This document shows positions 13,520 to 28,044 of a DNA stretch of 64,000 bases, in pieces. The DNA lies in assembly GCF_020379485.1 (NCBI RefSeq), contig NC_063452.1, forward strand, positions 59,727,338-59,791,337, in the 5' to 3' direction. Position 1 is the first letter of the stretch, and each line of letters begins with the position of its first letter. Position numbers and translations under genes: made by a program. The DNA is from Brassica napus. Its lineage: Eukaryota; Streptophyta; Magnoliopsida; Brassicales; Brassicaceae. The notes under the pieces are model-generated. The model had not been told where the DNA came from. It saw nothing but the letters and a program-made list of their open reading frames with translations, and did not search any database.

Positions 13520-16500
13520 ATGGTGGAAGGAGGAAGAAGAAGAAGATCCTTTGAACTCGCTCTCCTCTTACTCTCACTCTTCCTCTGCTTCTCCTTCGCG
13601 TCTCCCCGGGCTCTCCCTGATTCGGATCTGAATCTGCTCGAAGAAACCGTCGGCAACTCCTCCTCCGACGCAGCATATCTCAACGCGTCTTCTCTTGGTA
13701 AACCCAAGGAAGGTAGCTTCGCCGACATCATCGATCGCGCTCTCGAGAAGGAGTTCAACGAAAGCGATCAGACTGAAGGTATCTCTCTATCCGAGAATCT
13801 AGGAAGTTTAGATTGCCATGGAAATTAGCAGTAAAAAAAAAACTTCTCCGCTAGTGGTTTGATTAGATAGATCATGAACTGGATCCGTGATCCATAGAAG
13901 ATTCGGAACTTAGATTGATCACGATCTAACAATGTGTGTATGCTCTTAGATTGATCACGATCTCCCAATGTGTATATGCTTCTTCCTGATCGAGAATACA
14001 TGAATAACGAGATTCAATTTCCGATTCGTTATTTCGCCTTTATTTTTAGAAAGGCGAAATAATCTTTCATCTTGTGGTTATATCGATTGCAGTGGCTGAT
14101 CCTGGAAGCTTCAACAACAGTGTAGCTGGACAGCAGGTTCGTATAGTGCAGTGTCTCATGTTTTTGGAGTCATAGTCAAGGCTTGTTTTGGATTCGATTT
14201 TTTCTCTCATTGGTTGCGTAATTTGAGTAATCTGAATCTGAACCTGCTTGTTGTAAACCTTGTGGCTATCAGGCTGTTCTGGAAACTGTAGCCAGAGTGA
14301 AGACAACCAAGAAAAATGAAACGAAAGAGGAGAAGTACACCACTATTCAATTCTTGCTTTTTTTTGTTCTCAAGTCTTAACTTACTTATATGACTTCCCA
14401 TGATATTCTAGAATTGAATACAGTACCTATTAAGCATTATCTTATCTTTCTTAGGCATTTTCAACTCCATGATGTTTTCAACCTGGACAATGATAACAGA
14501 GCTGAGGACACACCTACTCTGATTGATCGGAAAGTAAGTTTTCATACAGGAAGACAGAGCCTGGTTTTAGTTTTATTTTGGTCTTGCATTGAAATTTTGG
14601 TGTTGTTACAGGACAATGTCTTCATCATATCCAATTTCAAATCGAAATATCCAGTACTGCAGCTAGACTTGAGGTGAGTTAGTAATTTCTGTTCGGGATG
14701 ATTCTTTGAAAAAACATCTATGAATTAGTCATCTGATTTGTACTTCTTATGTTATGTAGACTGATATCAGACCTGGTGGTTGTCATTGTATCTGCAACTT
14801 GTGGTGGTATCGCCTTTGCTTGTGCTGGACAGCCGGTCTGATTTTCTTGCTACTCGTAGTCTCTATCATTATGAATTTTTGTTTTCAGTATGATGTATTG
14901 ATCTTCTGATTGTGGATCATTCTATGCTTAATTGCTTATGCAGGTGATAACTGGATATTTGCTAGCAGGATCTATCATCGGGCCTGGAGGATTGAACTTA
15001 ATCAGTGAGATGGTCCAGGTATGCTAGGTGTTGGACAGGTTACTTTTAAGGTCTCGAATGTTTAGTTAGTTAAGCATTATTTCAAGAACTTTCTTTTTCC
15101 GATGATCTTTGACTAAGATGTTATACAAAACAGGAATACTGATTTGTTTTTTGACTAGGAACCCTTTTCTTCTGTGGGTCAATATAAATTGGATTCTTCT
15201 CATGTGATAGTGGATGGATAAGAGAGACCCTAGATCGTTTTCAAGGCAAATTAAGTTTTACGAGTGTCTAAGTTTAGCAATAGACTGCTGTGGAGATGAT
15301 GTATTCATATACGTTGTTGTTTTTGCGCTTGGTAATTTATGCAGGTTGAAACAGTCGCCCAGTTTGGTGTGGTATTCTTGCTCTTTGCATTGGGTCTAGA
15401 GTTCTCCACTGCTAAGGTGAGATCAACGTCTTTGATTGCTTAATAATGAATTGACATATTAACATAACAAGCTCGTGGGCACCTTTCCTCTTACTTTGTA
15501 GCTTCGAGTTGTTCGATCAGTTGCTGTTCTGGGAGGCCTTCTTCAAATTCTTCTTTTTATGTTCTTGTGCGGAATCACAGTGTCGGTGCGTTAATTTGTA
15601 CTTTATCCTGTACATTTTTTTATGTTGATTAAAGTGTTGTCTTAGACACTTGTATTAGACGTATACACCCTGAATCGTTTCCAGAGAGTGATATGTTTTC
15701 AATGGGTCATGTTTGCAGTTATGTGGTGGTAAACGGTCGGAGGGGGTATTTGTAGGAGCATTTTTGTCAATGTCATCAACTGCAGTGGTAATTTTAGTGT
15801 ACTATATATTTTTTATCTATCCATTTCCGATAGCTCTCTTTTTGATAATTTGGTTTTATGTTCATGAACTACAGGTGCTGAAGTTTCTCATGGAGAAAAA
15901 TTCAACTAATTCTCTTCATGGCCAAGTTACAATTGGAACCCTTATTCTTCAGGTATCTGATTATACTTTCCATCAACATGTTGTGTCCATTGTCTTTCTT
16001 GAATTTTCAAATGATTTGGAGTTTTGATTTTAGCATCTTTTTCTAGGACTGTGCTGTGGGTTTGTTGTTTGCTTTGCTTCCAGTTCTTGGTGGAAATTCT
16101 GGCATTGTTGAGGGAATGTTGTCAATGGCAAAAGTGTAAGGAAAGACTGTTAGAATTTACCTCCCAAGTCGTTTTCTAAAGATGTTAAAAATGCCTTCTC
16201 TCTTTATTATTCAGGGCGGTTGTGTTACTTTCGTTTTTGGCTGTTCTGTCAATATTATCACGGACATGTATTCCTTGGTTGCTGAAGTTAATGGTCAGCT
16301 TATCATCACAGGTTTCATGACTTTTCTCTCAAGACTATTTTTCATATCTTCTGTTCCAGTGAAATCCAGTTGTAGATTAAGCTAAAGTTTTTTTCATCTA
16401 TCAGACAAATGAACTCTATCAGTTAGCCGCGGTTGCGTTTTGTCTACTCGTAGCTTGGGTGAGTCCTAGTTAGCCTTCCTTTTCCTCAGATTCTTTCTTA

Positions 16501-17689
16501 CATAAAGTTTATTACCTTCTTTTATTTTTATCTGTGAGAACTATTATTTGACTGGTCTTTTTACGTTTTCAGTGTAGTGATAAGCTGGGATTAAGTCTTG
16601 AACTAGGTTCTTTTGCCGCAGGGGTCATGATATCAACTACGGATCTCGCTGAACATACATTGGAGCAAGTAAGTTCTGATCATGTATTTCCAAAAGACTG
16701 CAGTTTCCCCCGTTTATGCGAAATATTTTCATCTGCTTGAGTCTCTTTCTTCTCCCGTGACTGTACTTAGTGTTGTCACTGATATGTGATGACGAGGAAG
16801 TAATCAGTTGACAAGTATCCAATGTTAACCCCTTAAACAGTTTATAGTCTTACTCAAATGCTCTCTCTTTTTGGCTGCAGATCGAACCCATCCGTAATTT
16901 GTTTGCTGCACTTTTCCTAGCCAGCATTGGGATGTTGATTAATGTCCATTTTCTGTGGACCCATGTGGATATACTGTTAGCCTCTGTGATATTAGTAATC
17001 ATCATAAAGACAACGATAGTGACAACAGTTGTCAAGGGATTTGGATACAACAACAAGACCTCTCTGCTGGTAAAAGATTATGTCTCAAATTATACTCGTG
17101 ACCATGTTTTGCTACCGTGCACTTTCTGCTTCACAAGACCTAAGTTAAATTGATGCAGGTTGGACTATCTCTGGCTCAGATAGGGGAGTTTGCCTTTGTA
17201 TTACTTAGCCGTGCCTCCAATCTTCACCTTATCGAGGTAAGTAAAACAACTGCTTCTCGTTAGGATATGAATTCGAGATTATTAGAGATCTGAAAAATAA
17301 AATTTTGGAACATTATCAGGGGAAACTCTACTTGCTTCTCCTGGGGACAACCGCTCTTAGCCTGGTATGATCTGATCATTTCGCTTGCCTTTTCTTTATA
17401 TGTGTTTCAAGTAGCTGATTCGGTTTGGTATGGGCAGGTTACAACACCTCTGGTTTTCAAAGTGATACCAGCGGTTGTGCATCTTGGAGTACTGTTAAGA
17501 TGGTTTTCTCCAGACTCTTCTATAGAGGTAAGTTGGGTCTCCAGAGTAGTTCTTTCATTGTTTATGTAGTAATGACGTGTAAATAACAAAAGAGATGGTT
17601 ATGGTTTAGGGCAGAAAGGAGAAATAGTAAGATCAGAAAGCGGTAAACAGCGTATGATACTGATGTCACGCCAATCCCACAACTACTGA
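13520..17689 (+). CDS. KEA6: K+ efflux antiporter of the CPA2 family (20 exons, about 590 aa)
   Basis: This is a KEA-group K+/H+ antiporter of endomembranes. Exons are 13520-13778, 14093-14136, 14273-14334, 14455-14533, 14612-14673, 14760-14835, 14944-15018, 15345-15416, 15502-15585, 15719-15787, 15875-15952, 16047-16135, 16215-16311, 16405-16458, 16573-16668, 16881-17069, 17159-17236, 17320-17364, 17438-17527 and 17615-17689. The sum is 1773 nt, in frame throughout. An N-terminal signal peptide (LALLLLSLFLCFSFASP) and an acidic luminal region precede about 12 membrane helices. CPA2 blocks include GYLLAGSIIGPGG, VETVAQFGVVFLLFALGLEFS, GAFLSMSSTAVVLKFL, GQVTIGTLILQDCAVG and SLAQIGEFAFVLLSR. 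No KTN nucleotide-binding domain follows, as in KEA4-6. The short last exon ends MSRQSHNY. KEA6 rather than KEA4 or KEA5 is chosen by synteny with At5g11800. Confidence 0.93.
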
Positions 17690-18348
17690 GAAGAAGATTT
17701 GTGGAGAAGAGTGGTGTCATGCTTCTCCACCAATTTTGACAACCAAAAAAAAAGAGTCTATTGTTTGCTTCCTGCCCTGTCCTCACTTGTAATTAGTATT
17801 GTTTGATTTTTTATTTTGCCCCTTGATTGTAATCTGATTAAAAAAAAAATTCAATCAGTATTTCTTATCACGATACCAGAAACTGGCCATTTTTTTTGTT
17901 GTTGTAATCATATAACTCTCTAATTCTCTAATATCAAGTAATTGTTATATTTTGCCAGACGTCAAATTTAAGAAAATGAAATGTAAAACATTCGTTCGTA
18001 CTCTTCGAATTGAATCCAACACACAACTCTAGAACATTTTTAGGACACTAATTCCTTTTTTTTATCGACGTAGAAAGAAGTAAATCACAGAAGAGTCAAA
18101 TATGTTAAAACTTTTCGATGCTGGAGACTGAAAGACGATTCAAAGACACTGCTGGTCTATAAAGGACTTCAAGAGTTTACGATTTAAAGATCCACAATAT
18201 TAGTTTTCTTTTGGTTAAGTAGATCCTAAAAGTAACAAAGTGACTTGTTAAAATCTCTAGACAACAATTATTACTTGAGCAGCGTTCTTACATTTCAACC
18301 ATATGTAGGGATTCATGCTAAGCCGATTTTCAAGTGGTGGTTCAGCAC
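17690..18348. other. Convergent 3' intergenic region
   Basis: This stretch holds the 3' ends of KEA6 (+) and of the minus-strand gene ending at 18349. It is AT-rich. I see no gene or repeat in it. Confidence 0.6.
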
Positions 18349-20230
18349 TCAAAGCTCCATGTCTGAAACTCCAACCTCAGTACCATTCACCAAACGATCC
18401 GAGAATACAAAAGGTTGTAGTCTGGCCTTCTCTTGAAAGTTGTTGTGTCTAAGCTTGAAGAGCTTCGTTTTTGTTTCTCCCTCCTTATCAAGCCTCTCTT
18501 CTTTACGTTTTCTTGTGCTGCTGCCGCTGCTAATTGAGATAGATGACACAATGAGATGATCAGCCATCTCTGCATCTTGATCAACCCCATCTTGTTGTTT
18601 CAGCAATGTGGCTTCGAGACTAAGATCTGGTCTTGACCAGTGAACCACTGTTTTGGCGTAATTCTTGGAATGGTCACAGTCAAAAACCCTTAGTCCTTGC
18701 TCTTCAAGCGATAAAAGCCATTCTGGAAATCAGATTTTGCACAATGGGTTAGTCAAGACCGACATAAAAGCGCCAAAAACAGATGGGAACCTGTATCTTA
18801 GGGATAAAGGAAGCAATTTACCGATGAAGGATACAGGCGTAGAGTTTAGCAGTGTGTCCACATCTCTAATCACTTCACCTTGACTGATCACCCAGTTGAC
18901 CAAGTGATATGGTACACGTGAATGGGAGAACATGTTCATGTACCTGCTGGTTTCCTCTTGATCATCAATTTTCCTGTGTGATCGTTTGGAGTATCAACTA
19001 ACCGAAAGCAACTAGTTTTAATAACCAATAACTATATGCAAAATACCTAAGAGAAGCCTTGGCAAAAAGAAACAACCAGTTGATAGCAATGTTCTTTAAC
19101 TGTAAACTTCTTTGATCATTTCCACTTCCAGGGTTGAGGAATAGACTCTCCGCTGATTCAATCACAGCTTCCGTTATGGTTTCCAGTAAAGCAGCTTCGT
19201 CTTCTGGGCCCTGTAAGATTGAAAAGCTTCCCATGAAAACATAACTTACACACAGTATGATTCAACAAAACAACTCCACACAATTTTATAAATAAAGAAC
19301 ATTAATTAAAGAAGAGTAGAAACAATGTTTAGCTAAAGAACCTACCAGTAGTGGAGTCAGATGCAGATAGGGCTCCACCAGAAGCATCTTGAGAATGCCG
19401 TCTGTGTCAAGATCAAGAAAACATCACATCACACTACAAGAACTCTCCATAGAAAGCAAAGAAAGGATAAGAGACTCACCAGAGAAGTAGCAACTATGAA
19501 ACGCATTGACCATCTGAACCACAGACTCTCGCAGATCTTTTCGCAACTCCGAATCAAATCTCAAGCACAAATTGAGCAAAAGAAGCTGAGAAGCTACTAT
19601 TCCAGCTAAGCAACCAACGCTACAAGACTCAGAACCAACCTCTCTCCGCAATCTTTCACCAACAAACGGCATGAACGTCTCCAAACAATCACCCACTCCC
19701 GCTTCATCCACAACCCAAACCCGACTCAAATCAGCGAAACTAAACCCAGTCACCATCAACAAATCATCCTCACCACCACCACCACCACAACCTCCTCGTT
19801 CTTCATCTCCGCAATACACGCTAACGTAGCTCACAATCGCATCCAACAACTCCGAAACCTCTTCCCTCCTCCTGGTTTTAACCAACCGACTCAGATTGTA
19901 AACGAGAGGAGACAGCGTAGCCGCTCTCTTCGCGGCGGAGAAGGACTCGGAGAGAGGGACCAGCATCTGGAAGAGGCTCCTGGTTAGCCTAACGGAATCT
20001 TCGCCGAAATCTTGCTTCGAGGAGTGGAAGACGACGGCGGAGTAGAACCAGAGGAGCTCGAGAGGCGGATCGGGACGGTGGTCTTGGAGGAGGCGAGTGA
20101 AGATGGATTCGAAATCGGAGAAATCGGTTCGGCCGGTGCGGTGCTGTGCCAAGAACTGCTTGGTCGAGTCGTTGAGGAGCGGTTTGAGAAACTCGAGGCG
20201 AGGGTTAGGGTTACGAATCGGAGGTTGCAT
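18349..20230 (-). CDS. Conserved plant protein of unknown function (5 exons, about 498 aa)
   Basis: Exons in coding order are 20230-19480, 19401-19346, 19210-19047, 18973-18822 and 18722-18349, giving 499 codons. The start MQPPIRNPNPRLEFL is chosen because an in-frame ATG 87 nt upstream would add a Phe-rich leader that looks like UTR. The first exon is alpha-helical and Leu-rich (FESIFTRLL, RLVKTRRREEVSELLDAIVSYVSVY) and carries a Gly-rich loop of nine glycines and one cysteine. The third reads AALLETITEAVIESAESLF. The C-terminus is very basic (STRKRKEERLDKEGETKTK) and could be a nuclear localisation signal. No catalytic motif is seen; the repeated helices suggest an alpha-solenoid. Position corresponds to At5g11780, a protein I know only as unannotated. 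Confidence 0.78.
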
Positions 20231-20862
20231 TTTTCCGTTAACGGTGAGGGAGAATGGAGTTTGAATAATTTTGGGAGGTTGAAAGAAAATAGAAAAAAAA
20301 CCCCTTTCGAAATTCAAAGCAAAAGAGAGGAAGGAATAAAGAGAGGGAATCCGAAGGAAAATGTTGTATCTCTTTTTTTTTAAACAAATCTCAAATTGAG
20401 TTTTGCTCCAAAAAGTATCGCATTTTAGTGCTTAACCTCGGAAACTATTCTCTAATTAAAATACTAGTATAAGTTTGGGTTTTACATTTTAGAAAAATAA
20501 TAATATTCTTATTATCATATTTAATTATTTATCACCCAAAACAAAGAGGATTTCTACTATCTAGACCAAGATCCACTGTTCTTAATCCAAAAATATATTG
20601 AATCCAAAAGCCCAAAATACATACCAGAAAATCTGATTCCATTCAATTGGCTTACTTAAGGGAAGGGTGAGGAAGCTAAGTCCGTCTCCAAGCAGTTTTT
20701 TTTTTGACACTGATTATTATGCAATACAAACTATGAAAAGGGTTACATAAACGATATAGCAGATAATTTTATTTGATAATTTTTTCTTTCAAATTTCTGC
20801 GTAATTTATTTTTTTCGGAAATTGAAACTCAAACCTCTTAATATAAAAGTACTAATGAATCT

Positions 20863-21170
20863 TTGGTCAAACTATTGGATCCAATGCACTTCCACATTCT
20901 CCGAACAATTTATGCGCTTTTCTTGAGTCATACCATTTTTTTGAGATCAGCATATTTCTCGTCGAGATTGCTAGAAAATAAAACATTGTCTCGGAGGGGG
21001 AACGATGGATTATGTGAGATTAATAGTTATACGCACCATTATCTCGAGAGAGGGTGTTGGAGAGAAGATCTCACATTGAAAACATGTAAAAAACTTGAGT
21101 AATATATAAGGTAGTTGGGTCAATCCACTAATTGTCAATTAGTTTTAAGTTAGAAACCCGTAAAACTTAT
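20863..21170 (+). mobile_element. Probable copia-type LTR remnant
   Basis: A purine tract CTCGAGAGAGGG ends at 21052 and is followed at once by TGTTGGAGAGAAGATC, then TCTCACATTG and a TATATAAGG box. This is the arrangement of a polypurine tract and LTR start in plant copia elements. No matching second LTR or coding domain is visible and the 3' limit is unclear. It lies in the 1.2-kb gap between the unknown gene and NDUFS7; the rest of that gap shows nothing. Confidence 0.35.
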
Positions 21171-21557
21171 CATAACCTATAAAACTTCCGTATAAAAACG
21201 TGGTTAATCTTCGCTTTTAAAATTGAAGTTCAGATGTTTAGATCAATAGTTATACTGAACTTGTGTTTGTATATTAGAAAATCTTTATAACATTTTCTTT
21301 TGTCAACATGTTTATAACATTAATATATTTGATTCGTAGAAAAAATAGCAGAATCGTATAAAAATTGATAAATCACTGTAAAAAAAAGTAAGAAACAAAA
21401 GGTGAAAACATGATTAAAGTAATAGATTAGGCTCTTGTGTATATAATAAGATAGTTACGCATACCTGTTTTTTAGTTAAATGCTTTAAGACTCGCCTGGA
21501 TATCACAACTCCACGAAGGCGAGGAAAAAAAAAAAACTCTGAGAGACAGAAATCAAA

Positions 21558-23016
<1,459 letters not shown>

Positions 23017-23855
23017 TCAAAGTTTCAAAAAAAGTCGAATCCTTCTTCCTATGTTGAAGAAGTTTTATCAGACAATTCTTTTACCAAAGTTTGGGGCTAA
23101 TAAAACGTGGACGTTTCAAAAGCATGTTTCTTTGTGGTGGAGATGCCATGTAAAGGAGTGTGTGTTTCTCTAAGTTTGTTTTGTGGAAAACTTAAATAAA
23201 CATAAGATTATGTTGTCTGTGTGAGTTCTTTTTGTTATAACTACCAGTTTTATCTTTAAGCAAAAGAAAAACTACCAGTTTACCACTTTCTTCTTCACAG
23301 TTTAATTCCAGGTTTCGGGAAAGAGTAAGTAAGAACAAGAATAAGAATAAGAGTGAGGATGAAAAGGACATGGAGTCACAGGAAAAGGATAGGAATGACA
23401 ATAATGAGAGGAAGAATAAATAGCTACAAGTTACCAATATACTAAATTTACTATTGCCTTGATTGCTTCAAACAGTTATTCAAAATGTAAACGCAGATAC
23501 AAACAATCAAAGGATATGTATTCTATGTTGCATCACACGTCCATGGCTTGCTAATCATGATTGAACGAGTGTTCCAGACACAGCATTTGTTTATGGGTTT
23601 AGGTTGATTCGTGCTTTTGTGTAGTAACTAGGATTTAGTTACTAAGCTGGTGACAGATTACTCATAATGAACTAACTAACCAAGACTTATCGGAGCAAGT
23701 AAGAGGAATAAAAGGATCCATCATTATTCAAATACACAGGTTCACAATATGTGACGTAAAGGCCAATTCGTCACCAAAAAAAAAAAACCCTCAAAGACTT
23801 TGTTTAAGGGAGTAGACTACCCTGTTTATATGATTGATTGAATGTTAAAGGTGCT
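23017..23855. other. Convergent 3' intergenic region
   Basis: This gap lies between the NDUFS7 3' end and the minus-strand bL19m 3' end. I see no gene. In Arabidopsis I recall one further gene between these two neighbours, and no trace of it is recognisable here. Confidence 0.5.
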
Positions 23856-25040
23856 CTAATGCTTCTTGAGAGCGTTCATCTTGTCCCTGAGGTAATAAAG
23901 TTTGGCTCTTCTTACTCTCTTCTTGTCCAACACCTTAATCTCCCTCAGGTTTGGCGAATACCTGTCACCAACCTCACATATCAGTCAGCAGCTATGAATG
24001 AGGCTCTAAGAATGTAAATCCATCTTTGCCATTAGAACAAAGGAGAGGGAGGGAGGGGAGTAAAAAAAAAAGGGGTTTAAAAGTACTTACAAGGGGAACA
24101 TGGATTCGACTCCCACCCCAGCCACAAGCCTTCTAATCCTAAACGTAGAGTTAAGACCAGCGTTACGTCTTGCTATGACAATTCCTTTTACGATTGAAAC
24201 ACGCCTCTTGTTCTCAGGCACTTCCTGAAGTGTCCAAACAAGGTGGGATATAACAAAGTTAAATGCCACAAAGCCTATGAAAGGTTTAACCTTTTGAAGA
24301 AGATAATTTTCGATCCGTATTTTACCACTTTGAGCTGCACAATGTAACCAGGCCTTATCTCAGGTATCTCCCTACCATTTCTCACTTCCTCAACCGCCTC
24401 CTTGTCTACAATCTGCAGAAAGATTAGATTTTCCACTTGTCGTAAGCATGATGACAGTGATTTATTTATTTATCAATGACCAAATGGTACCTGCATGATA
24501 TGCTTGGCGGTTTTATCAAGCCGCTTGAACTTGATTCTCGGAACCATATCAGGAGCTGATCCTTGAGGAGTAGACTGAGCAGAATCTCTAATGGTGGAAA
24601 AGCACCTCGGTGAATACGTAAAGTTTTGTCTCTGAGAGAAACATATGCCAAATCACCATAAAAATTCAAAGACTTGTCTCAAACACAAAGAAGCCTAATC
24701 TAAGTCTCACAGTGACACCAAACATGTCGAAAAATCTATAAAGCACAAAAACTTTGTCAAAAACCTAAGCTTGGAACTATATCTCCATTGGCAACTAGTT
24801 ATCCTCTGCATTTCTACAGTCAGAGAAGCATATTAACAAGCTATGATTGGCTAAGCTTACAGGAGGTACTGCGGAAGAGAAAGAAACCGCCTTTGTACGG
24901 AAAGAATCAAACCCTCCCAGCCTCCTCGATTCATTCTCAGACCAGCTTGGGGAAGAAGACGAAGTGAAACGAGGAAGAGTGTTGGAGATGGAGAAACGGT
25001 TCCTCTGGAGCAACCTTGTACTGCTACGGATCGATTGCAT
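23856..25040 (-). CDS. Mitochondrial ribosomal protein bL19m (5 exons, about 215 aa)
   Basis: This is a bacterial-type L19 protein at the interface of the organellar ribosome. Exons in coding order are 25040-24861, 24631-24491, 24412-24326, 24224-24091 and 23961-23856, summing to 648 nt. The first exon encodes a Ser/Arg-rich targeting leader ([19 protein letters not shown]). The L19 core follows: [62 protein letters not shown] and [21 protein letters not shown] mitochondrial rather than plastid location is inferred from the Arg-rich leader and from synteny with At5g11750; dual targeting cannot be excluded. Confidence 0.92.
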
Positions 25041-27107
25041 TTTCTCCGATAAGAGGACTCTGATCTAGTGCTGCCCTGAAATAACCAAATCTGTTGCCTT
25101 TGGTCGTTTTGGACAGAGTTTGAGCCTAAACCTTTTGCTTCCTCCTGTTCCTTTCCTTTTCTTTTTTTTTTGGTAATTTTCATTTTAACCCCCTGATGTT
25201 TTATGCTTACATCAAATAAACCCCTTTATTTTTTTATCTTGCTCTTTTTCTTGACTTTTGATGTGATTCATTAAATAACCCATAGAGTGATCAGATAAAA
25301 TTCTAGTATAAACATGATTAATCATTAACAGAAAGAGTTAATAACAAAACATTTAGTGAAACTGTCTTCAAATTAATGAAAGAAGCATCGTTATATATCA
25401 ATCTGATGGAGAGTTAAAAAACCAAAGAGAACCTTTGTCAACAAGAGAAACAAAAACTCCGGAATAATCACCAGACACCAGAAAGAAAACTAAAGCTTGC
25501 TAAGTTCTAGATAAAACGATAACTTTACTTTAAGCAACCAAAAAAACAAACTCACTAGTATAACAAATAGTTTGAAGTAACTCAATCATCCGCTTTTGCA
25601 AACAAACATGCTTTAACACGTTTCTTTTGAAAACTCAAAAACCATATTCATGTTAGTATGTTACTCTATTGCATCATGGCATGTCGCCTTGTCATTTTCC
25701 GGGGCTTCGGCATTGATTAGTTTAGCATAACAGAAGTCAAAGATGATATCAATGACCGACGACTCTTTGTCTCTTACCGTTAACATAACGACTCTTTTTT
25801 CTTTCTTTTGGTTGATGGAATGTTGTTATCTTTATTTCGAGGAATAACTTTTTTTCATTGAAAATAATAACAGGGGTGACCTACCTACAAAATAAAGGCA
25901 CCAATCATGAGGCAAATACATTCAACTTAAACCTAAAAAAAAAACCAGACGGAGAATCATTGTTTGTGAACATAGAATTTTTGCATTTAAATTGTAACTA
26001 ATGACATAAAAATGCGATAGGTTGAGATGCGCGGAGCCAGTTAGAGGAGGATTTGGGTGCGACAGCGTGGAAAATTGATTAGAGAGGATATTAACTATGG
26101 TGCAGAATCACACATACTATATTATCACACAACACGTTACATGTAAATAAATGCGAACTATTTCGATACTAATCAACAGCTGACCATTCTTCTCACCGTC
26201 TGCCAGAGCGAAGTCCTCAACTTTCTTTATCATCAAATAAATTCCCAACAATTTTTCTCAATTCCGACCAAAACTGGCATTCATCACGAAAACTTTGACT
26301 TCGTCAACAACAATGCTCTTTGCCGTTTGTGTGATTAGAAGAAAGACACTGGTAATTATCTGAGTTGGTGATAGAAAAAGTCGAATCTCCTTCAGGGACC
26401 GGACCTTTTTGTAAAGTTGTTACCTCAATTTTCTAAACGAAACGCTCAACTTTTTTTTTTCCTTTATCGGTTTTCATTCTTCCATATATTGATTTTGAAC
26501 GCAAACGTGATCGCAATTTCCAAAACAGTTTAGAAATGCGTTTCACTGGAATTTAAAAAGTTTCATACAAAAAAAAAGTTTGATGTTGTCGGGTCGAAAT
26601 TTTAAACCACGCATGCAGCTACTGAAAACATCGTACCGAATGAAACAATCTCGATTCAGATTCCACCGAAAATATAAATTGAATCCAAATGACAATCACT
26701 TAGATTCAGATTTTAGTTAAATTTGAGCTGGGGTGACTCGATTTGGAGTAATAATGTTATAATTGTTAAACAAGCTCGTATCGTAATTGTAAGCAGAGGA
26801 AATTTGATAAACTGATTAAAGCAAAGGACGAGAAGATGTAAACTGAGAAACATCAGATCCATAAATAAATAGAATAGAGTCATCATATCAAAAACCATAA
26901 GAGTCTAGAAGAAACACACAAAACCACAATACTCTAGATATAGATATAGTACTACCCTCATACAGATATGAAGGAAGGTAAGATATAGAAAAATAGAAAG
27001 AGATCTATAGCTCCGGAATACACACGAACGAACATCATGAATAATAATAATAATGCTATACCCGATCAATTTTTTTTTCCAAAAATACGAATCTCCATCG
27101 CAAAGAC
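25041..27107. other. Gene-free AT-rich interval
   Basis: About 2 kb with many A/T homopolymers and no open frame resembling a protein. I found no inverted or tandem repeat with clear borders. The last 100 bases are the likely 3'UTR of the AG-peptide gene. Confidence 0.55.
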
Positions 27108-27302
27108 TTAGATCCGAAGAGCAGACCCGAAAACAAGAGCCGCGACGGCCGCAACTCCAGCTGAAACGATCGACGGAGAGAAAGCACCAGATCCGGACGT
27201 AGGGCTTGGGGCTGGAGACTCAGACTGAGCAGAAGCGACGGTAGCTACGACGGAGACGATCACCGCGACGAGAGCAACGACGGAAGACTTTGACAACGCC
27301 AT
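27108..27302 (-). CDS. AGP15: Arabinogalactan (AG) peptide, GPI-anchored, 64 aa
   Basis: A one-exon gene for a tiny proteoglycan precursor. Residues 1-25 (MALSKSSVV to ATVASA) are a signal peptide. The predicted mature peptide, QSESPAPSPTSGSGA, has alternating Ala/Pro/Ser motifs where Pro is hydroxylated and O-glycosylated. A C-terminal hydrophobic GPI-attachment signal (AGVAAVAALVFGS) completes the three-part layout of AG-peptides, so the final product would be about 12-14 residues at the outer plasma membrane. The AGP15 symbol rests on this architecture and on synteny with At5g11740; AGP12-14 have similar sequences. Confidence 0.9.
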   Translation of the reverse strand: MALSKSSVVALVAVIVSVVATVASAQSESPAPSPTSGSGAFSPSIVSAGVAAVAALVFGSALRI

Positions 27303-27813
27303 TTGTGTTAGAGAGAGAAGGGAGAGGGAGCAAAAGGAGGCTAGTGTTTTTTTTTTTGTTGATTCGAAAATGCTTAAAGCTTTAGAAAGGTTTTTTTTCC
27401 AGAGTGTTGAGAATCAATAGCGATGATGAAGTGTTTATAAAGAGGCTGAGCTGCCCGGTTTAGCTGACCGGTTTTGCAACATTAGAATCCAGCTGGACCA
27501 CCTGCGGGTCCCGCGAATCGTGTTCATCGACGGCTGGTTTCCCAACGCGTGTTCACTGAGATCTCGACAGGCTATCTCTCCGTTACGGCGCCGTTTGAAA
27601 GATATTTTATTCTGCAATCTTTTTTGAACGCCAACCGGGGTGCGTGCATCTAATTCTCCACCCTACGAAGCACAACGGTCGGTGAGATGGTTAGTTTGGC
27701 GCGTGAAGAATATGATGAGCTGTCTATTTTTTTACAGCTCACGCGGGTTCCGTGAAGGAAACGGACAAGATGCGCAGACTAGGTCCACATGGTGGTGGTG
27801 GTGTAACGGCTAA
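27303..27813. other. AG-peptide promoter region
   Basis: About 500 bp upstream of the AG-peptide start. GC content is higher than in other gaps around 27450-27800. The stretch ends with the TAA target duplication (27811-27813) of the Harbinger element. No gene is seen. Confidence 0.5.
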
Positions 27814-28044
27814 GACCAACTCCAATGGTGTTAACCACAGAGTCCTTAGTAATTAAAAATTAATTTTTTTTTGAATAGCTAAGGACTCTAATCATAATTA
27901 TGAGTCCAATGGTGTTATCCATTTTGGAGTTCTTAGAATTTTTTTTTTTTGAATTGAATCTTAGAAATCATAAATTAATAATTTTGTAAAACATTTATAT
28001 AATAAATTGTCATTTATTAAATGATTAAATGTAAACATACAAAA

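Noticed and set aside
20012..20383. 123-codon plus-strand open frame
   Set aside because: It mirrors the first exon of the minus-strand unknown gene; the Glu-rich composition is the complement of its Ser/Leu codons.
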